Below, piece after piece: positions 54,754-63,810 of a stretch of DNA of 64,000 nt; position 1 is the first letter of the stretch, and the number at the start of each line of letters is the position of its first letter. A program made the position numbers and the translations under genes. The DNA comes from SZUA-36 sp963759155 (GTDB lineage: Bacteria; Pseudomonadota; Gammaproteobacteria; Xanthomonadales; SZUA-36). The notes beneath the pieces were generated by a model. That model had not been told where the DNA came from. It was given only the letters and a program-made list of their open reading frames with translations, and made no database searches. The stretch covers positions 576,722-640,721 of the forward strand of contig CAVWXX010000005.1 of NCBI GenBank assembly GCA_963759155.1, written 5' to 3'.

Positions 54754-56196
54754 GTGAAAGGGAGGACGCAGATAAAAAGGCTTTGGAGTAAATCTGGTGG
54801 TAAATGTGCACTTTGTGACCACCTATTAGGGACTGATCCAAAACAGATAGTGCCTGATCACAAAATCGCTGCGACAGACGGCGGCAAGAACAAGCTGTCC
54901 AATTATTATCTGGCTCACAGGAGTTGTAACTCCAGTCGCCAGCACCTTCCGTTTGATATCGCCAAACCTATTGTTAAGTTCAAAGTATTCTGTGAACACA
55001 AAGTTGGCGTAACGTTTGACGATGTTTTGGACGAGTATGTTGGTGATGCTAATAGTGAGATAGAGGTAGAAGAAACTGGCAACTCGATAAAACTATCGTA
55101 TAAATCCTGGTCTTTCGAAGCCAATAAAATGGTGGATCCGGCAACAATGTGTGAATACTACTTTGCTGATATCCCGGTAGCCTGCATTAAGAACGACGCC
55201 GATGTTCAACCGCGCCAGATCATGTATGGGCACGTGCGAAAATTATATTTAAACTTCAAAGAACGTCCGGTCCATGAACCTAGTAATTGCAGGTTCAGGC
55301 CCACAGGTGATGGTATTGGGGAATTACTTCAATTTGACGGCCAACATAAAACAACAGCTCAGATTCTGCTCAATAGAGATTCTGTCCCAACAAAAATTTA
55401 TATTGATCCTGATATAGCAATGCTTCAACAGCTTGTTGTCAAAATTCAACAGGAAATCAAAAAACAACCTCTAACAAGATCCGACACGCTTGCTAAGTTG
55501 GGTGATGTGGTTAAGTCCTATCTGAAACAATACACGGTTGCTGAGGGGCAAATTAGGACCGAGAAGGGCCTTGTAGAAAAACAGAGTGATACAAAGTCAA
55601 GAGCAGAACTCAAGAAGCTATATTTTGAAGAGCTAAGAAGAATCTTATTTTTTGACGAAGATAATGAGTTGGCGAAATTTGTAAAGCCTGGGGTCATGTT
55701 TAAACCCACAACCGATAAGGTCGTAATTAATAAAGTCATCTCTCCATTGATATTTTCTGATCTTCTTGAAATTGATTTGGATTCATCGGGCGGGCGTGAC
55801 AATGAACGCAGTATGATCATTTCTATACTTAATAAAATTTGTAGCGAACAGTTAGGAGAAGGCTGGCACACTAAAGGAAGCATTCAGGCAACTCGAGCAA
55901 GAAATTTCTTCCAGCAGGGTGCAATCGGCTGGTGGATGGGTGAAATACTGCTTCCCGCTCTCCGATACGCAACAATGAGAATTGGGGACAAGAAACCGTT
56001 ATTCATTGACGCTGTAACTGATGAGCAAAAGAACAATATAGATGCTCTCGTTGAGACCTTATGTAACTGGGCGATTTGGTCAACTGGCGATGAAGATATA
56101 GTTAGAGCGTTTCGTAGTAATACGGTCAAAAACGTAACTGAGCTACTAAAGAGTAAATACAGTTACGAAAAACTAATTACAGAAGCCATAGATTAA
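54754..56196 (+). CDS. HNH endonuclease - DGQHR (DndB-like) fusion protein
   Basis: 480 residues as read from GTG 54754. HNH motif near the N-terminus (CALCDHLLG...PDHKIAATDGGKNKLSNYYLAHRSCNSSR), then a DGQHK box (GELLQFDGQHKTTAQILL) of the DGQHR/DndB-type fold, and a helical C-terminal region. A lysine-rich N-terminus (APKKKSTVKKKAPSKLIPFTLSKGKRNLLPKSER) begins at GTG 54657 in another frame behind a good ribosome-binding site and probably belongs to the same protein via a one-base shift near 54757-54785. Probably acts on DNA, perhaps recognising modified DNA; no dnd genes are nearby. Confidence 0.75.
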   Translation: MKGRTQIKRLWSKSGGKCALCDHLLGTDPKQIVPDHKIAATDGGKNKLSNYYLAHRSCNSSRQHLPFDIAKPIVKFKVFCEHKVGVTFDDVLDEYVGDANSEIEVEETGNSIKLSYKSWSFEANKMVDPATMCEYYFADIPVACIKNDADVQPRQIMYGHVRKLYLNFKERPVHEPSNCRFRPTGDGIGELLQFDGQHKTTAQILLNRDSVPTKIYIDPDIAMLQQLVVKIQQEIKKQPLTRSDTLAKLGDVVKSYLKQYTVAEGQIRTEKGLVEKQSDTKSRAELKKLYFEELRRILFFDEDNELAKFVKPGVMFKPTTDKVVINKVISPLIFSDLLEIDLDSSGGRDNERSMIISILNKICSEQLGEGWHTKGSIQATRARNFFQQGAIGWWMGEILLPALRYATMRIGDKKPLFIDAVTDEQKNNIDALVETLCNWAIWSTGDEDIVRAFRSNTVKNVTELLKSKYSYEKLITEAID

Positions 56197-56314
56197 ATTG
56201 TGCTATTTCTTAGTAGCTAGGAAAGGGAAGCGCTTTTCCGCGCAAAACAAGCAAAATTACAGTCACGTTAAAGTGTAATTCCGCGTACCAAGGCTTCAAC
56301 TTGCTTGGTGTTGT

Positions 56315-57554
56315 TTAAATTAAGGTTAGATTCATACTGCTTTGTTTTGACTGTAGAGTAAATAAAAAGCCCCTTATATCAATAAGCCACTTTTGTTGCT
56401 GAATAGAAAACGAATTATGAAGTGCCTGTGGGGAAATCAACTGAACACGACTGGCTTTCATTTCATCAGTTTGATTTTCTGTAATACCAGGCTCAAGCGT
56501 TACAAGGTGTTTTAACTCAATTCTTTCTGCTTCAGTAAGTATCTGTCTCCATCTATCTTTACAGGTAGTCTTCGCAGCCAGCATGGTGAGGTTTTCTTTT
56601 GGAAAAGACGGGTCCTCGTATGCAGAAATACCAGGGAAAATGAAGTCAGGCTTAGAGTTGTTTTCTGTCGTGCTCCCTCTGGAGAACAGATATTCGATTT
56701 TCTACAAATATATGCTGCAAGTGATTTTCAAACGCGTGCCCAGCGCGTGATTTGCGTCTGTTTTGAACTCCTAAGCGAGTAACTTATAAATTCATCTACA
56801 TCATTATTGAACCCGTCAGCCAGTTTCTCCGACACAATGTGTCGTTCAAGCGTTCTGAAAATGATCTCTTCCTGATCAAGCCAACGCATGAGAGTACCGT
56901 CTGGATCCCCAATCGGGTTTGCGTCTATAACCAATGTGCGAGCAAATTCTGAGAATATCTTTGTGCTTGGAAAAGATGGACCAAAAGTTTTAAGTATTAG
57001 GTCGAGTATCTCGCCTTGATAAGTGACTGTTGCGATACCCAATTGCTCAAGTAACTGACGCTCCACAAAGCTAATCCCCACTTGTTGGAATTGGGAGTGT
57101 TCTTTAAAGCTGAACCCATCCTGCATCGTATGATTGAGTCTAAATAGCCAAAGCAATTGACTTTCAGCAGTACTGTTGGCCTCAGCAATTACGACAAACA
57201 ACTGTTCCTCCAGGGGTTTTACCAATGAAAAGTAAATCGCCAGCATTTGCTTCTTCAAGAACGGGGTTGCTTTCAAAATACAAACGAAACTCAGATCGGG
57301 TTGGGTGCGCACTTCTGGCGTCATACCAAGTTAGCTGTGCAGTTGCTGATCAGGTTTTCGCTTTCTTCCTCGCTCAGGTAAACAAACCGGGCTGTGAACT
57401 CAACTTTTTCTGTACCCAAGAGGCTTCTCAGTTCTTTAACGCCATTGAACTCGTGCTGATTTGATGCGAATTGGTCTGTCTCTACAGCACTTAAGCGCTT
57501 CATTACAAAACCGTCAAAATAGTCAGAAAGTCGTTGATTATTCACGATTGGCAA
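56315..57554 (-). pseudogene. EcoRII-type type II restriction endonuclease, frameshifted
   Basis: Across several frames: MPIVNNQRLSDYFDGFVMKRLSAVE; then AQLTWYDARSAHPTRSEFRLYFESNPVLEEANAGDLLFIGKT; VIAEANSTAESQLLWLFRL; NRRKSRAGHAFE-like; STTENNSKPDFIFPGISAYEDPSFPKENLTMLAAKTTCKDRWRQIL and GITENQTDEMKASRVQLISPQALH. These are the EcoRII N-terminal effector and C-terminal catalytic domains (TMLAAKTTCKDRWRQ is diagnostic). At least three frame changes (about 57335, 57195, 56725). It lies downstream of vsr and the cognate methyltransferase. CCWGG/CCNGG specificity is inferred. Confidence 0.83.
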
Positions 57555-57624
57555 AGTTATTTCTGCAAAAAGCTATGGAATTTCATAATGATTTGAGTCA
57601 GATTTGATCCAATCCGAAACACTT

Positions 57625-58020
57625 TCAATGAGGCTCGTTGAAGTCCAGTTTATGTTTGCCTTTTAAGGAGCATTCCCAGATGGTCAATACCCTGTACCCT
57701 TCAGCCAGCAATGCTCCGCTGTTTTTCGAATCTCTAAGCATGTTTCCACCAATTTTTTCCTTCCAGAACTGCTCTCTCGTTTTTGGCCAGTGAAACAGAT
57801 GACATTCATGTCCATGCCAAAAACACCCGTTAACAAATATTGCAGCGTTATATTTAGGTAAAACTATGTCAGGCTTGCCGGGAAGATCCTTGCGGTGAAT
57901 TCTGAACCTGAACCCTTTTTTGTGTAATTCAGATCTAATAAGTAGCTCAGGTTTGGTGTTTTGATGACGAATCGCAGACATATTGCGCCTGCGTTGTTCA
58001 GTTGTATGAACGTCATTCAT
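57625..58020 (-). CDS. vsr: Very short patch repair endonuclease Vsr
   Basis: 131 residues, intact. RRRNMSAIRHQNTKPELLIRSELHKKGFRFRIHRKDLPGKPDIVLPKYNAAIFVNGCFWHGHECHLFHWPKTREQFWKEKIGGNMLRD shows the catalytic Asp (GKPDIV), the zinc-site Cys/His (GCFWHGHEC) and the WEC ending. It nicks 5' of T in T:G mismatches arising from deaminated 5-methylcytosine in the methyltransferase target. Its ATG overlaps the methyltransferase stop by one base (TAATG). It remains intact while both restriction and modification genes are broken. Confidence 0.94.
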   Translation of the reverse strand: MNDVHTTEQRRRNMSAIRHQNTKPELLIRSELHKKGFRFRIHRKDLPGKPDIVLPKYNAAIFVNGCFWHGHECHLFHWPKTREQFWKEKIGGNMLRDSKNSGALLAEGYRVLTIWECSLKGKHKLDFNEPH

Positions 58021-59286
58021 TACACAATCATAGCGAGTTGATCCTTTTCTGTCTCACGTTCAGCCAGAGTAACGACATGTGGCGTCATGGCTTTGGCAAT
58101 TGATTCAATTACTGGTACTACCACTGAGTTACCAAATTGTTTATATGCTTGCGTATCTGAAACTGGTATTTCGAACTCTTCTGGGAACCCCATAATTCTG
58201 GCGCACTCTCGTGGAGTGAGTCTTCTTGGGCGATTGCGACCGCCCATATCAATTAGAATTTCAGAGCCGTCTTTGTAATACCGCGCAGAAAGTGTCCTGC
58301 AGGTATCCTGTTCCTTTACCAGTCCGAAACCAAACCCGTTGCCTTTTGCTTGATGCTTTTTCGCATAAGCTTGCAGGTAGTTCCAGAGCTTGCTGCTTAA
58401 GAATATACTTCGGATTAACTTTTCTTTTTGGATCCTACCAAAAAGTCTTTTTCAAGCGATTCAGTGCCATTTTCAGGGTGAAGAATGTCTTTCATGACCC
58501 TTCCGACAACAAGGGATGGATCTTCTAAATCAACCTGGTCCCAATCAAATGCTGTTGGCTCTCTGAATCCCACAATATAGATGCGCTCGCGGTGCTGTGG
58601 GGTGTAGTGGCCACCATCAATGATTTTCCATGAAACCTGATATCCCAACTCTCTTAACCTGCCTTTAATCACTTCAAAGGTACGACCTTTGTCATGGCTG
58701 CGGAGATTTTTCACATTCTCCAGAAGAAAGGCAGCAGGTCTTTTGGCGTCCAGAATTTCCACAATTCTGTGAAAGAGAGTCCCTTGAGTTTTGTCTTTGA
58801 AACCATGTGCGCGTCCAAGAGAATTCTTCTTGGAAACGCCTGCGATTGAAAATGGTTGGCAAGGAAAGCCACCGACCAATACATCATGTGATGGGATGTC
58901 ATCCAGGTCAACTTTCCAGATATCACCGGCAATCGGATGTTCAAGGTTGAAATTGGCCCGATATGTTTCATTGGCGAAGCGGTCCCACTCGCTGGTGAAA
59001 ACACAACGGCCACCGGCCCGTTCGAACCCAATGCGTGTTCCACCAATGCCAGCAAAAAGATCAATAAAAGTGAATTGGCCTTCTGGTTTTGCGAGTGACT
59101 CATCATGGTTTGCTCCAACAGGCCATTGGCGGCAAGTAATACCATACCGGGATGAGGAATTGACCCCTCCTTCCAGCGGACTAGCGTTCGGGAGTTGACG
59201 TTAAACTCATCAGCGATTTTCGGCAGTCCCCATCGCTTAACTGCTTCCTGGAGTGCGGTTCTGGCCTTTTTTTCGGTTTGGGTCAT
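58020..59286 (-). pseudogene. C5-cytosine methyltransferase (SsoII/EcoRII type) with N-terminal HTH, frameshifted
   Basis: N-terminus TEKKARTALQEAVKRWGLPKIADEFNVNSRTLVRWKEGSIP is the HTH extension of SsoII-type enzymes, which repress their own promoter. The catalytic part in a second frame reads FTFIDLFAGIGGTRIGFERAGG (motif I), GGFPCQPFSIAG (motif IV, catalytic Cys), FLLENVKNLRSHDKG (motif VI), QHRERIYIVGFRE (motif VIII). Motifs IX-X appear in a third frame: RRLTPRECARIMGFPEEFEIPVSDTQAYKQFGNSVVVPVIESIA. Frame changes near 59095, 58430 and 58390. About 420 residues if repaired. Confidence 0.88.
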
Positions 59287-59303
59287 AATGTTTCTCTAGG
59301 TAT

Positions 59304-59323
59304 ATTATAGGACATATTGTCAA
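59304..59323 (-). promoter_or_regulatory. SsoII-type operator overlapping methyltransferase promoter
   Basis: On the plus strand AGGACA-TAT-TGTCAA (59309-59323) is a 15-bp quasi-palindrome matching the known design of the M.SsoII regulatory site (GGACA...TGTCC). On the minus strand TATAAT (59304-59309) is a perfect -10 hexamer overlapping it, 18 bp before the methyltransferase ATG. Control by the HTH of the methyltransferase is inferred from the SsoII paradigm. Confidence 0.7.
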
Positions 59324-59530
59324 AAAGTGTCCCGTGGAGCAACTTAAATTTATTTTCTGAGGATCATATATCGCACTGACCGTTCGCAAATTGTGATAAT
59401 CGCGAAGGTTGCAAAAAGAGGTTATGTAAGCAAATACCAGTCAGGTTTAAGAAATCATTTATGGTATCTAAAACCGTGTCACAGGCATGAGTAGGTCTGA
59501 AAAGTCTTGTAGTTCTATGAAAGTGGTTTT

Positions 59531-60544
59531 TTAACTATCAGAATTTCGAAATAGATGGCTAAATCTCGCCTTAAACTCAGCCTTCCTGGCATTTGCATCT
59601 TTCGAATCTAACCCCGTACATCGGTGTGCTGCGTGAGAGTCCCATCCAAATGGCCAGCGCTTGAACTGCTGACCGCATGCAGGACAATTTCTAGCGACAG
59701 TTCTTGTGGTTGCTCGGGATGTGGTTTTTGGCGCCTTATTTTTCTTGGATACAACATGATAACGTCTGTTGGTATTTATTCGTGGTGTCCAAATTACATC
59801 ATCAGGAGGGGAGCCGAAGGCGATCCTGTCCGGGTCTTCCAGCGCAGCAACCCAAGCAGATAAATATGCGTCCAGCCGGTCATGAGTTGGTACAAATGCG
59901 ATGTCAGAAAAGTCAGGCTCACCTGCTCGCCCAGTGGGCCAACCTGTATGTTTGGCTGCTGCTTTCAGTTGAGCATCCGCTGCCCCACTTTTTGACTTGT
60001 GAACCTGCCCGGACCCAAGCACTCGGGCAGTGGCTTGTGGAAAAACTTCGATACAAGGTGCGATATGACTTAACTCCTCGAAAAGTCGAAAACCAGCGCT
60101 CATCCAAAGCTGGTTAGCATGCGGTATGTGAGTATGTGCCCCGCCTTGATTTAAATGATGACGAACTTTTTCGAATATCACTTCAAACTCAGCAGTAGTT
60201 GGGGTTGTGAAACAACTAATCCCAGCCTGGTCCATTGCCGATTCTGCGGCTCTGCGACGCGTACCCTCAGTACGCGGTCCACTTGGTGCATCAATTGCGA
60301 TTCGCTTAGGAGTCAGCGACAAAAGTTCACAAGCACCTACTATGTACTCTGCTGCTCTTTTGGTGAACTCACTTACCAAAGAGTCGTTGAGCACTGCCGC
60401 ATTTCCATTGCCTCTGGGAGGCTTAATCGGCAGTTTTCTTAAAGCCTCGGGAATTAACCGACCATCATGCCAGGTGCATATGCAAACAGGAAGGCGCTTT
60501 TTCTTTGCAATCGCCAGATCAATACCAATGAATGCATCAGTCAT
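59531..60544 (-). CDS. DUF429-domain protein with C-terminal zinc finger
   Basis: 337 residues. RNase-H-like DUF429: FIGIDLA (Asp9), RIAIDAPSGPR, a cluster EVFPQATARVLG and the late acidic FVPTHDRLDAYLSAWVAALED. The last ~50 residues add a zinc-finger-like CPACGQQFKRWPFGWDSHAAHRC. DUF429 proteins are predicted nucleases found in defence neighbourhoods; activity unproven. Its start is 105 bp from the divergently transcribed methyltransferase-HNH gene, so the two may share a control region. Confidence 0.83.
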   Translation of the reverse strand: MTDAFIGIDLAIAKKKRLPVCICTWHDGRLIPEALRKLPIKPPRGNGNAAVLNDSLVSEFTKRAAEYIVGACELLSLTPKRIAIDAPSGPRTEGTRRRAAESAMDQAGISCFTTPTTAEFEVIFEKVRHHLNQGGAHTHIPHANQLWMSAGFRLFEELSHIAPCIEVFPQATARVLGSGQVHKSKSGAADAQLKAAAKHTGWPTGRAGEPDFSDIAFVPTHDRLDAYLSAWVAALEDPDRIAFGSPPDDVIWTPRINTNRRYHVVSKKNKAPKTTSRATTRTVARNCPACGQQFKRWPFGWDSHAAHRCTGLDSKDANARKAEFKARFSHLFRNSDS

Positions 60545-60649
60545 TAACGGCTCCCGTGATATTAAGTTGAAAGGGAAGCTTACGACTGACCCTGCCGAAT
60601 AACAAATGAGTTTGATACTTTCTTTTATCCCAAGATATACAATTGGCTG

Positions 60650-62347
60650 GTGACCATTAACTCCCTCAACTATTACAACAAAAACGCGAGTAGGCTCGTA
60701 GAGCTTTATTGCTCAAGACCTGCTCATGAAATACATCAGTCTTGGATAGGGCTGATTCCATATGCAGGTGGTGTCGCACTGGATATTGGAGCAGGTGTTG
60801 GTCGAGATGCGGATTATCTAGTTACTCGCGGATTTGAAGTTATTGCAGTTGAACCAGCGAACGAGCTTCGGAAAACTGCTCAGAGAAAGTATCCAAAAAG
60901 TGAGATCCAATGGTTAGATGACAAGCTGCCTGATTTGAAAAAAGTTGAGGCTTTGGGTGTCAAATTTGACCTGATTCTTCTCAGTGCGGTCTGGATGCAT
61001 GTATCACAGCGTGAAAGGGGCAGGGTTTTCAGAAAACTTGCAAACCTGTTGAAGCCAGAGGGACTGCTAGTGCTTACCTTAAAGTCTGGTTCCTTTCCCT
61101 CTAATCAACACCATTATGAAACCTCTGATGCAGAAATTCTCAACTTGGCAATCGCTCAGTCACTGGAGTTGGTGCTTGATGATAAGGGAAACAAAGATCA
61201 GCTGGGACGCGATGGGGTGTTCTGGCAGGCTCTCGTTTTTCGTATGCCTGATGATGGCACTGGTGGGTTGCCGGCATTGCGTAACATTATTGTAAATGAT
61301 GATAAATCGTCCACCTACAAACTGGCTTTGCTGAGATCCGTTATACGAATAGCAGATGCGTATCCAGGGATGGTGCTAGAGCGCAATCAGGAAAGAGTAA
61401 CGGTTCCACTGGGATTGGTCGCACTCACATGGATTCAGTTGTTTAGGCCTCTTGTTTTGGATTGCGAACTCCCTCAGAGCAGTAACCCTAACAAGGGCTT
61501 GGGTTTTGCTAAGAAACCTTTTCGGGACCTTAGAAACCTACCGCAGGGTCACCTCGAAGTTGGGCAAGACATTGTTGGAGAGCTTGCCCATTCTTTGAGA
61601 AGAGCTTTAGCTGACGCTAAAAATACAATTTGTAACTACCCTGCGCACTACATTACAGATCCCTTTACCAATAACCCGATATTTGAAAGCAGTGCACAAC
61701 GTTCACCGAGCAATAAGAGCTTCACACTAGATCAGGAGTTTCTTAGACAGTATGGGAGTTTCTACATTCCTAGATCAATTTGGGATGCAATGGAAAGGTA
61801 TGCATGCTGGCTTGAACCCGCGATAACTGAGACTTGGGTTGGTATTATGCAAAAGTACGATAACAATCGCGGAGTTGTTCGAGATTTGGCTGAGTACTAT
61901 AAACCGTTGATATGGGAAAAGGGACAGCGCAACACCAGCATTGCCAGGAAACTAGTGGAACAATGTATGAGTCGTGGTCAAAGTATTCACTGCGTATGGA
62001 CGGGTGATCGTATTCGAGCGGTTGATATTGACCACTGCATTCCATATTCACTTTGGTCTAATAATGACTTATGGAATTTGCTTCCTGCTAAGCCATCCAT
62101 AAACAGAAGCAAGGGTGATCGGTTGCCTTCAGCAAAAGCCATGGGACGTTCCAAGGAGTTAATCCTGAACTGGTGGGGTAGAGCATATATAGAAAGCGAT
62201 TATGCTGGTCTCTTTGGCGCCCAAGCCCAGATTGCTTTGTCTGTTCCTTCGGGGCAGTCCATTGAACTAGAGACAATTTTTGGTGCACTGCAAATGCAAA
62301 GATTACGAATAAAGGATTTTCAGCAGTCCCGTGAATGGGAGCCTTGA
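60650..62347 (+). CDS. SAM-dependent methyltransferase - HNH endonuclease fusion
   Basis: 565 residues, uninterrupted. N-terminal class I methyltransferase: motif I ALDIGAGVGRDADYL (Asp45-Gly51), Glu68 in VIAVEPA, FDLILLSAVWMHV and a post-motif ANLLKPEGLLVLTLKSG. A helical middle (about 215-430) of unknown type follows. C-terminal HNH: CVWTG, VDIDHCIPYSLWSNNDLWNLLPA (Asp461-His462, Asn476) and NRSKGDRLP. Methylation plus HNH cleavage in one chain, beside DUF429, suggests a self-contained restriction or DNA-modification-dependent system. The methyltransferase resembles small-molecule/RNA-type (no NPPY/DPPY box seen), so its substrate may not be DNA. Confidence 0.85.
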   Translation: MTINSLNYYNKNASRLVELYCSRPAHEIHQSWIGLIPYAGGVALDIGAGVGRDADYLVTRGFEVIAVEPANELRKTAQRKYPKSEIQWLDDKLPDLKKVEALGVKFDLILLSAVWMHVSQRERGRVFRKLANLLKPEGLLVLTLKSGSFPSNQHHYETSDAEILNLAIAQSLELVLDDKGNKDQLGRDGVFWQALVFRMPDDGTGGLPALRNIIVNDDKSSTYKLALLRSVIRIADAYPGMVLERNQERVTVPLGLVALTWIQLFRPLVLDCELPQSSNPNKGLGFAKKPFRDLRNLPQGHLEVGQDIVGELAHSLRRALADAKNTICNYPAHYITDPFTNNPIFESSAQRSPSNKSFTLDQEFLRQYGSFYIPRSIWDAMERYACWLEPAITETWVGIMQKYDNNRGVVRDLAEYYKPLIWEKGQRNTSIARKLVEQCMSRGQSIHCVWTGDRIRAVDIDHCIPYSLWSNNDLWNLLPAKPSINRSKGDRLPSAKAMGRSKELILNWWGRAYIESDYAGLFGAQAQIALSVPSGQSIELETIFGALQMQRLRIKDFQQSREWEP

Positions 62348-62754
62348 TGGTAGTTGAATTGGCATTGGATAGTGCTTTTTTTAACTCAAAAAATTTCCAG
62401 CGCCATCCGCTTACTCATCGACAATCAATACTTCTTCCAGCCCTTCTGGGATTACCAAAACGGTCGGAGGTTGTTCGGAAGTATTTTTCTTTACGAAAAA
62501 AACTCGAAAAGCGATTACCAGAGATTTTGGGCAACGCGCATTGCGAGGTTATTCGAAATCACTAAATGCCTATATGGTATGTAACGATGGTGTTATTGCT
62601 ACAGTTGGCCACAGATACCAAAGGGTTGTACGTCACTGATATTTTTGACTGACCGGACGACCTGAATTTGCTTTTTGAATAGATACACGCCGTCAGCTTT
62701 GTCTTTGCGTTCGGCGTGTATGTATTGTTAAGTAAGCTGGCTAATTGATGACCC
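62348..62754. other. Region after the methyltransferase-HNH gene; possible small gene
   Basis: Two overlapping 76-codon frames exist (62335-62565 and 62354-62584). The second (NWHWIVLFLTQKISSAIRLL, YFFQPFWDYQNGRRLFGSIFLYEK) has the more protein-like composition and starts 4 bp after the stop, but neither is recognised. The remainder holds the hairpin at 62683. Confidence 0.4.
62683..62721. terminator. Hairpin between convergent genes
   Basis: ATACACGCCG (62683-62692) and CGGCGTGTAT (62712-62721) form a perfect 10-bp stem with a 19-base loop. It lies between the convergent methyltransferase-HNH and secreted-protein genes. Termination is plausible by position; no strong U-tract. Confidence 0.45.
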
Positions 62755-63810
62755 TTATTTCAGAGTCCAAACGTATCCATACCATCCGTCGGCACCCATT
62801 ACCGAAATTTGATTGCTCTCATTGTTGTAAACAGCTGCTCCAACTATTCTCTCTGTACTTCCACAGCTTGATACGCTCACATCCAAGTATGCCTGGTTGA
62901 AGTTGGTATCGGGAACCCAGAACCAGCCGTCGAAATTGCAACCAAGATTTGTTGATCCAGTTACTTTCCCATCACTTTGAATGGTAGCCGAACCAATTAT
63001 TGTGTCGTTGTTATCATGGATGGCGTACGTTCCAGCCATTTTTGCGGTATCCAAGCTATGTTGAAATGACGGAATTGTGGTGGCAATGAGTTTTCCATTG
63101 CCCGTGTAAGCCGCAATCAGTGCATCCTCATTAAATTTCCCACTTCCTGAGACGTCATTCCAGCCTCCGTCCACTGAGTATGTGGTCACATCAAACGCAA
63201 AACCATCGTTTGTAGTTACACGCCATTGGCCCATACCGACACCTGCTCTTGACTCATTTGCAGCAAAAAAAACCATATCACCATTAGCAAAAAGAGTGGC
63301 TATGCCGTACCCGGTATCCGGATATCCGTTGATTGGCTCCTCTAACACGGCCATGTACGTGCCATGTAAAGGGCTGTCAGAGCACTTCAATCCAGTAACC
63401 GATGCCAGTCGCTGCATGGGTATGGTTCCGTTGCCATAACCTGGTTCATTAGATGAGTACGACAAAGAGGCTGAATTGCAGTCGTTGAACGTCACGGTGG
63501 ATGTTCCCCAGACTGACTCCTGAATATCATTGGGATTAAAGTCACCAAACACCATTCCTGTGTTGTAGTAAGTCGTTCCAGTCGTGCGATTGCCATTATT
63601 TTGACCAACCGTTATCAGGAACATCGGTGTGCCGTCAGTGTGATAGGTATACCAATAGACAATCGTTGTGTTCTCATCGAAAGTTACGACATTCAGGCCG
63701 TGACCACTTTGATTTGGATTGCTCCAAATACCACTTAACTTTGAGTTGATTTCGATTGCTGATGCGTTGAATGCTATAAGTAGTAGCAATAGACCAAATA
63801 TACGTTTCAT
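62755..63810 (-). CDS. Secreted beta-rich protein with GIWSNPNQSGHG-type repeat
   Basis: 351 residues. Signal peptide KRIFGLLLLLIAFNASA. The mature part opens with SGIWSNPNQSGHGLNVVTFDENTTIVYWYTYHTDGTPMFLITVGQNNG, a repeat common in extracellular proteins of Gammaproteobacteria (W-Y-x-Y-x2-x-G-x-P pattern). Two later modules (TGYGIATLFANGDMVFFA; AGTYAIHDNNDTIIGSATIQSDGKVTGS) look like related beta sandwiches. Cysteines near 110, 142 and in the C-terminal part may pair. No catalytic motif; probably surface or extracellular binding. Confidence 0.75.
   Translation of the reverse strand: MKRIFGLLLLLIAFNASAIEINSKLSGIWSNPNQSGHGLNVVTFDENTTIVYWYTYHTDGTPMFLITVGQNNGNRTTGTTYYNTGMVFGDFNPNDIQESVWGTSTVTFNDCNSASLSYSSNEPGYGNGTIPMQRLASVTGLKCSDSPLHGTYMAVLEEPINGYPDTGYGIATLFANGDMVFFAANESRAGVGMGQWRVTTNDGFAFDVTTYSVDGGWNDVSGSGKFNEDALIAAYTGNGKLIATTIPSFQHSLDTAKMAGTYAIHDNNDTIIGSATIQSDGKVTGSTNLGCNFDGWFWVPDTNFNQAYLDVSVSSCGSTERIVGAAVYNNESNQISVMGADGWYGYVWTLK

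Noticed and set aside
62335..62565. 76-codon frame overlapping the methyltransferase-HNH stop
   Set aside because: Competes with another frame of better composition; neither has family similarity I can recognise.
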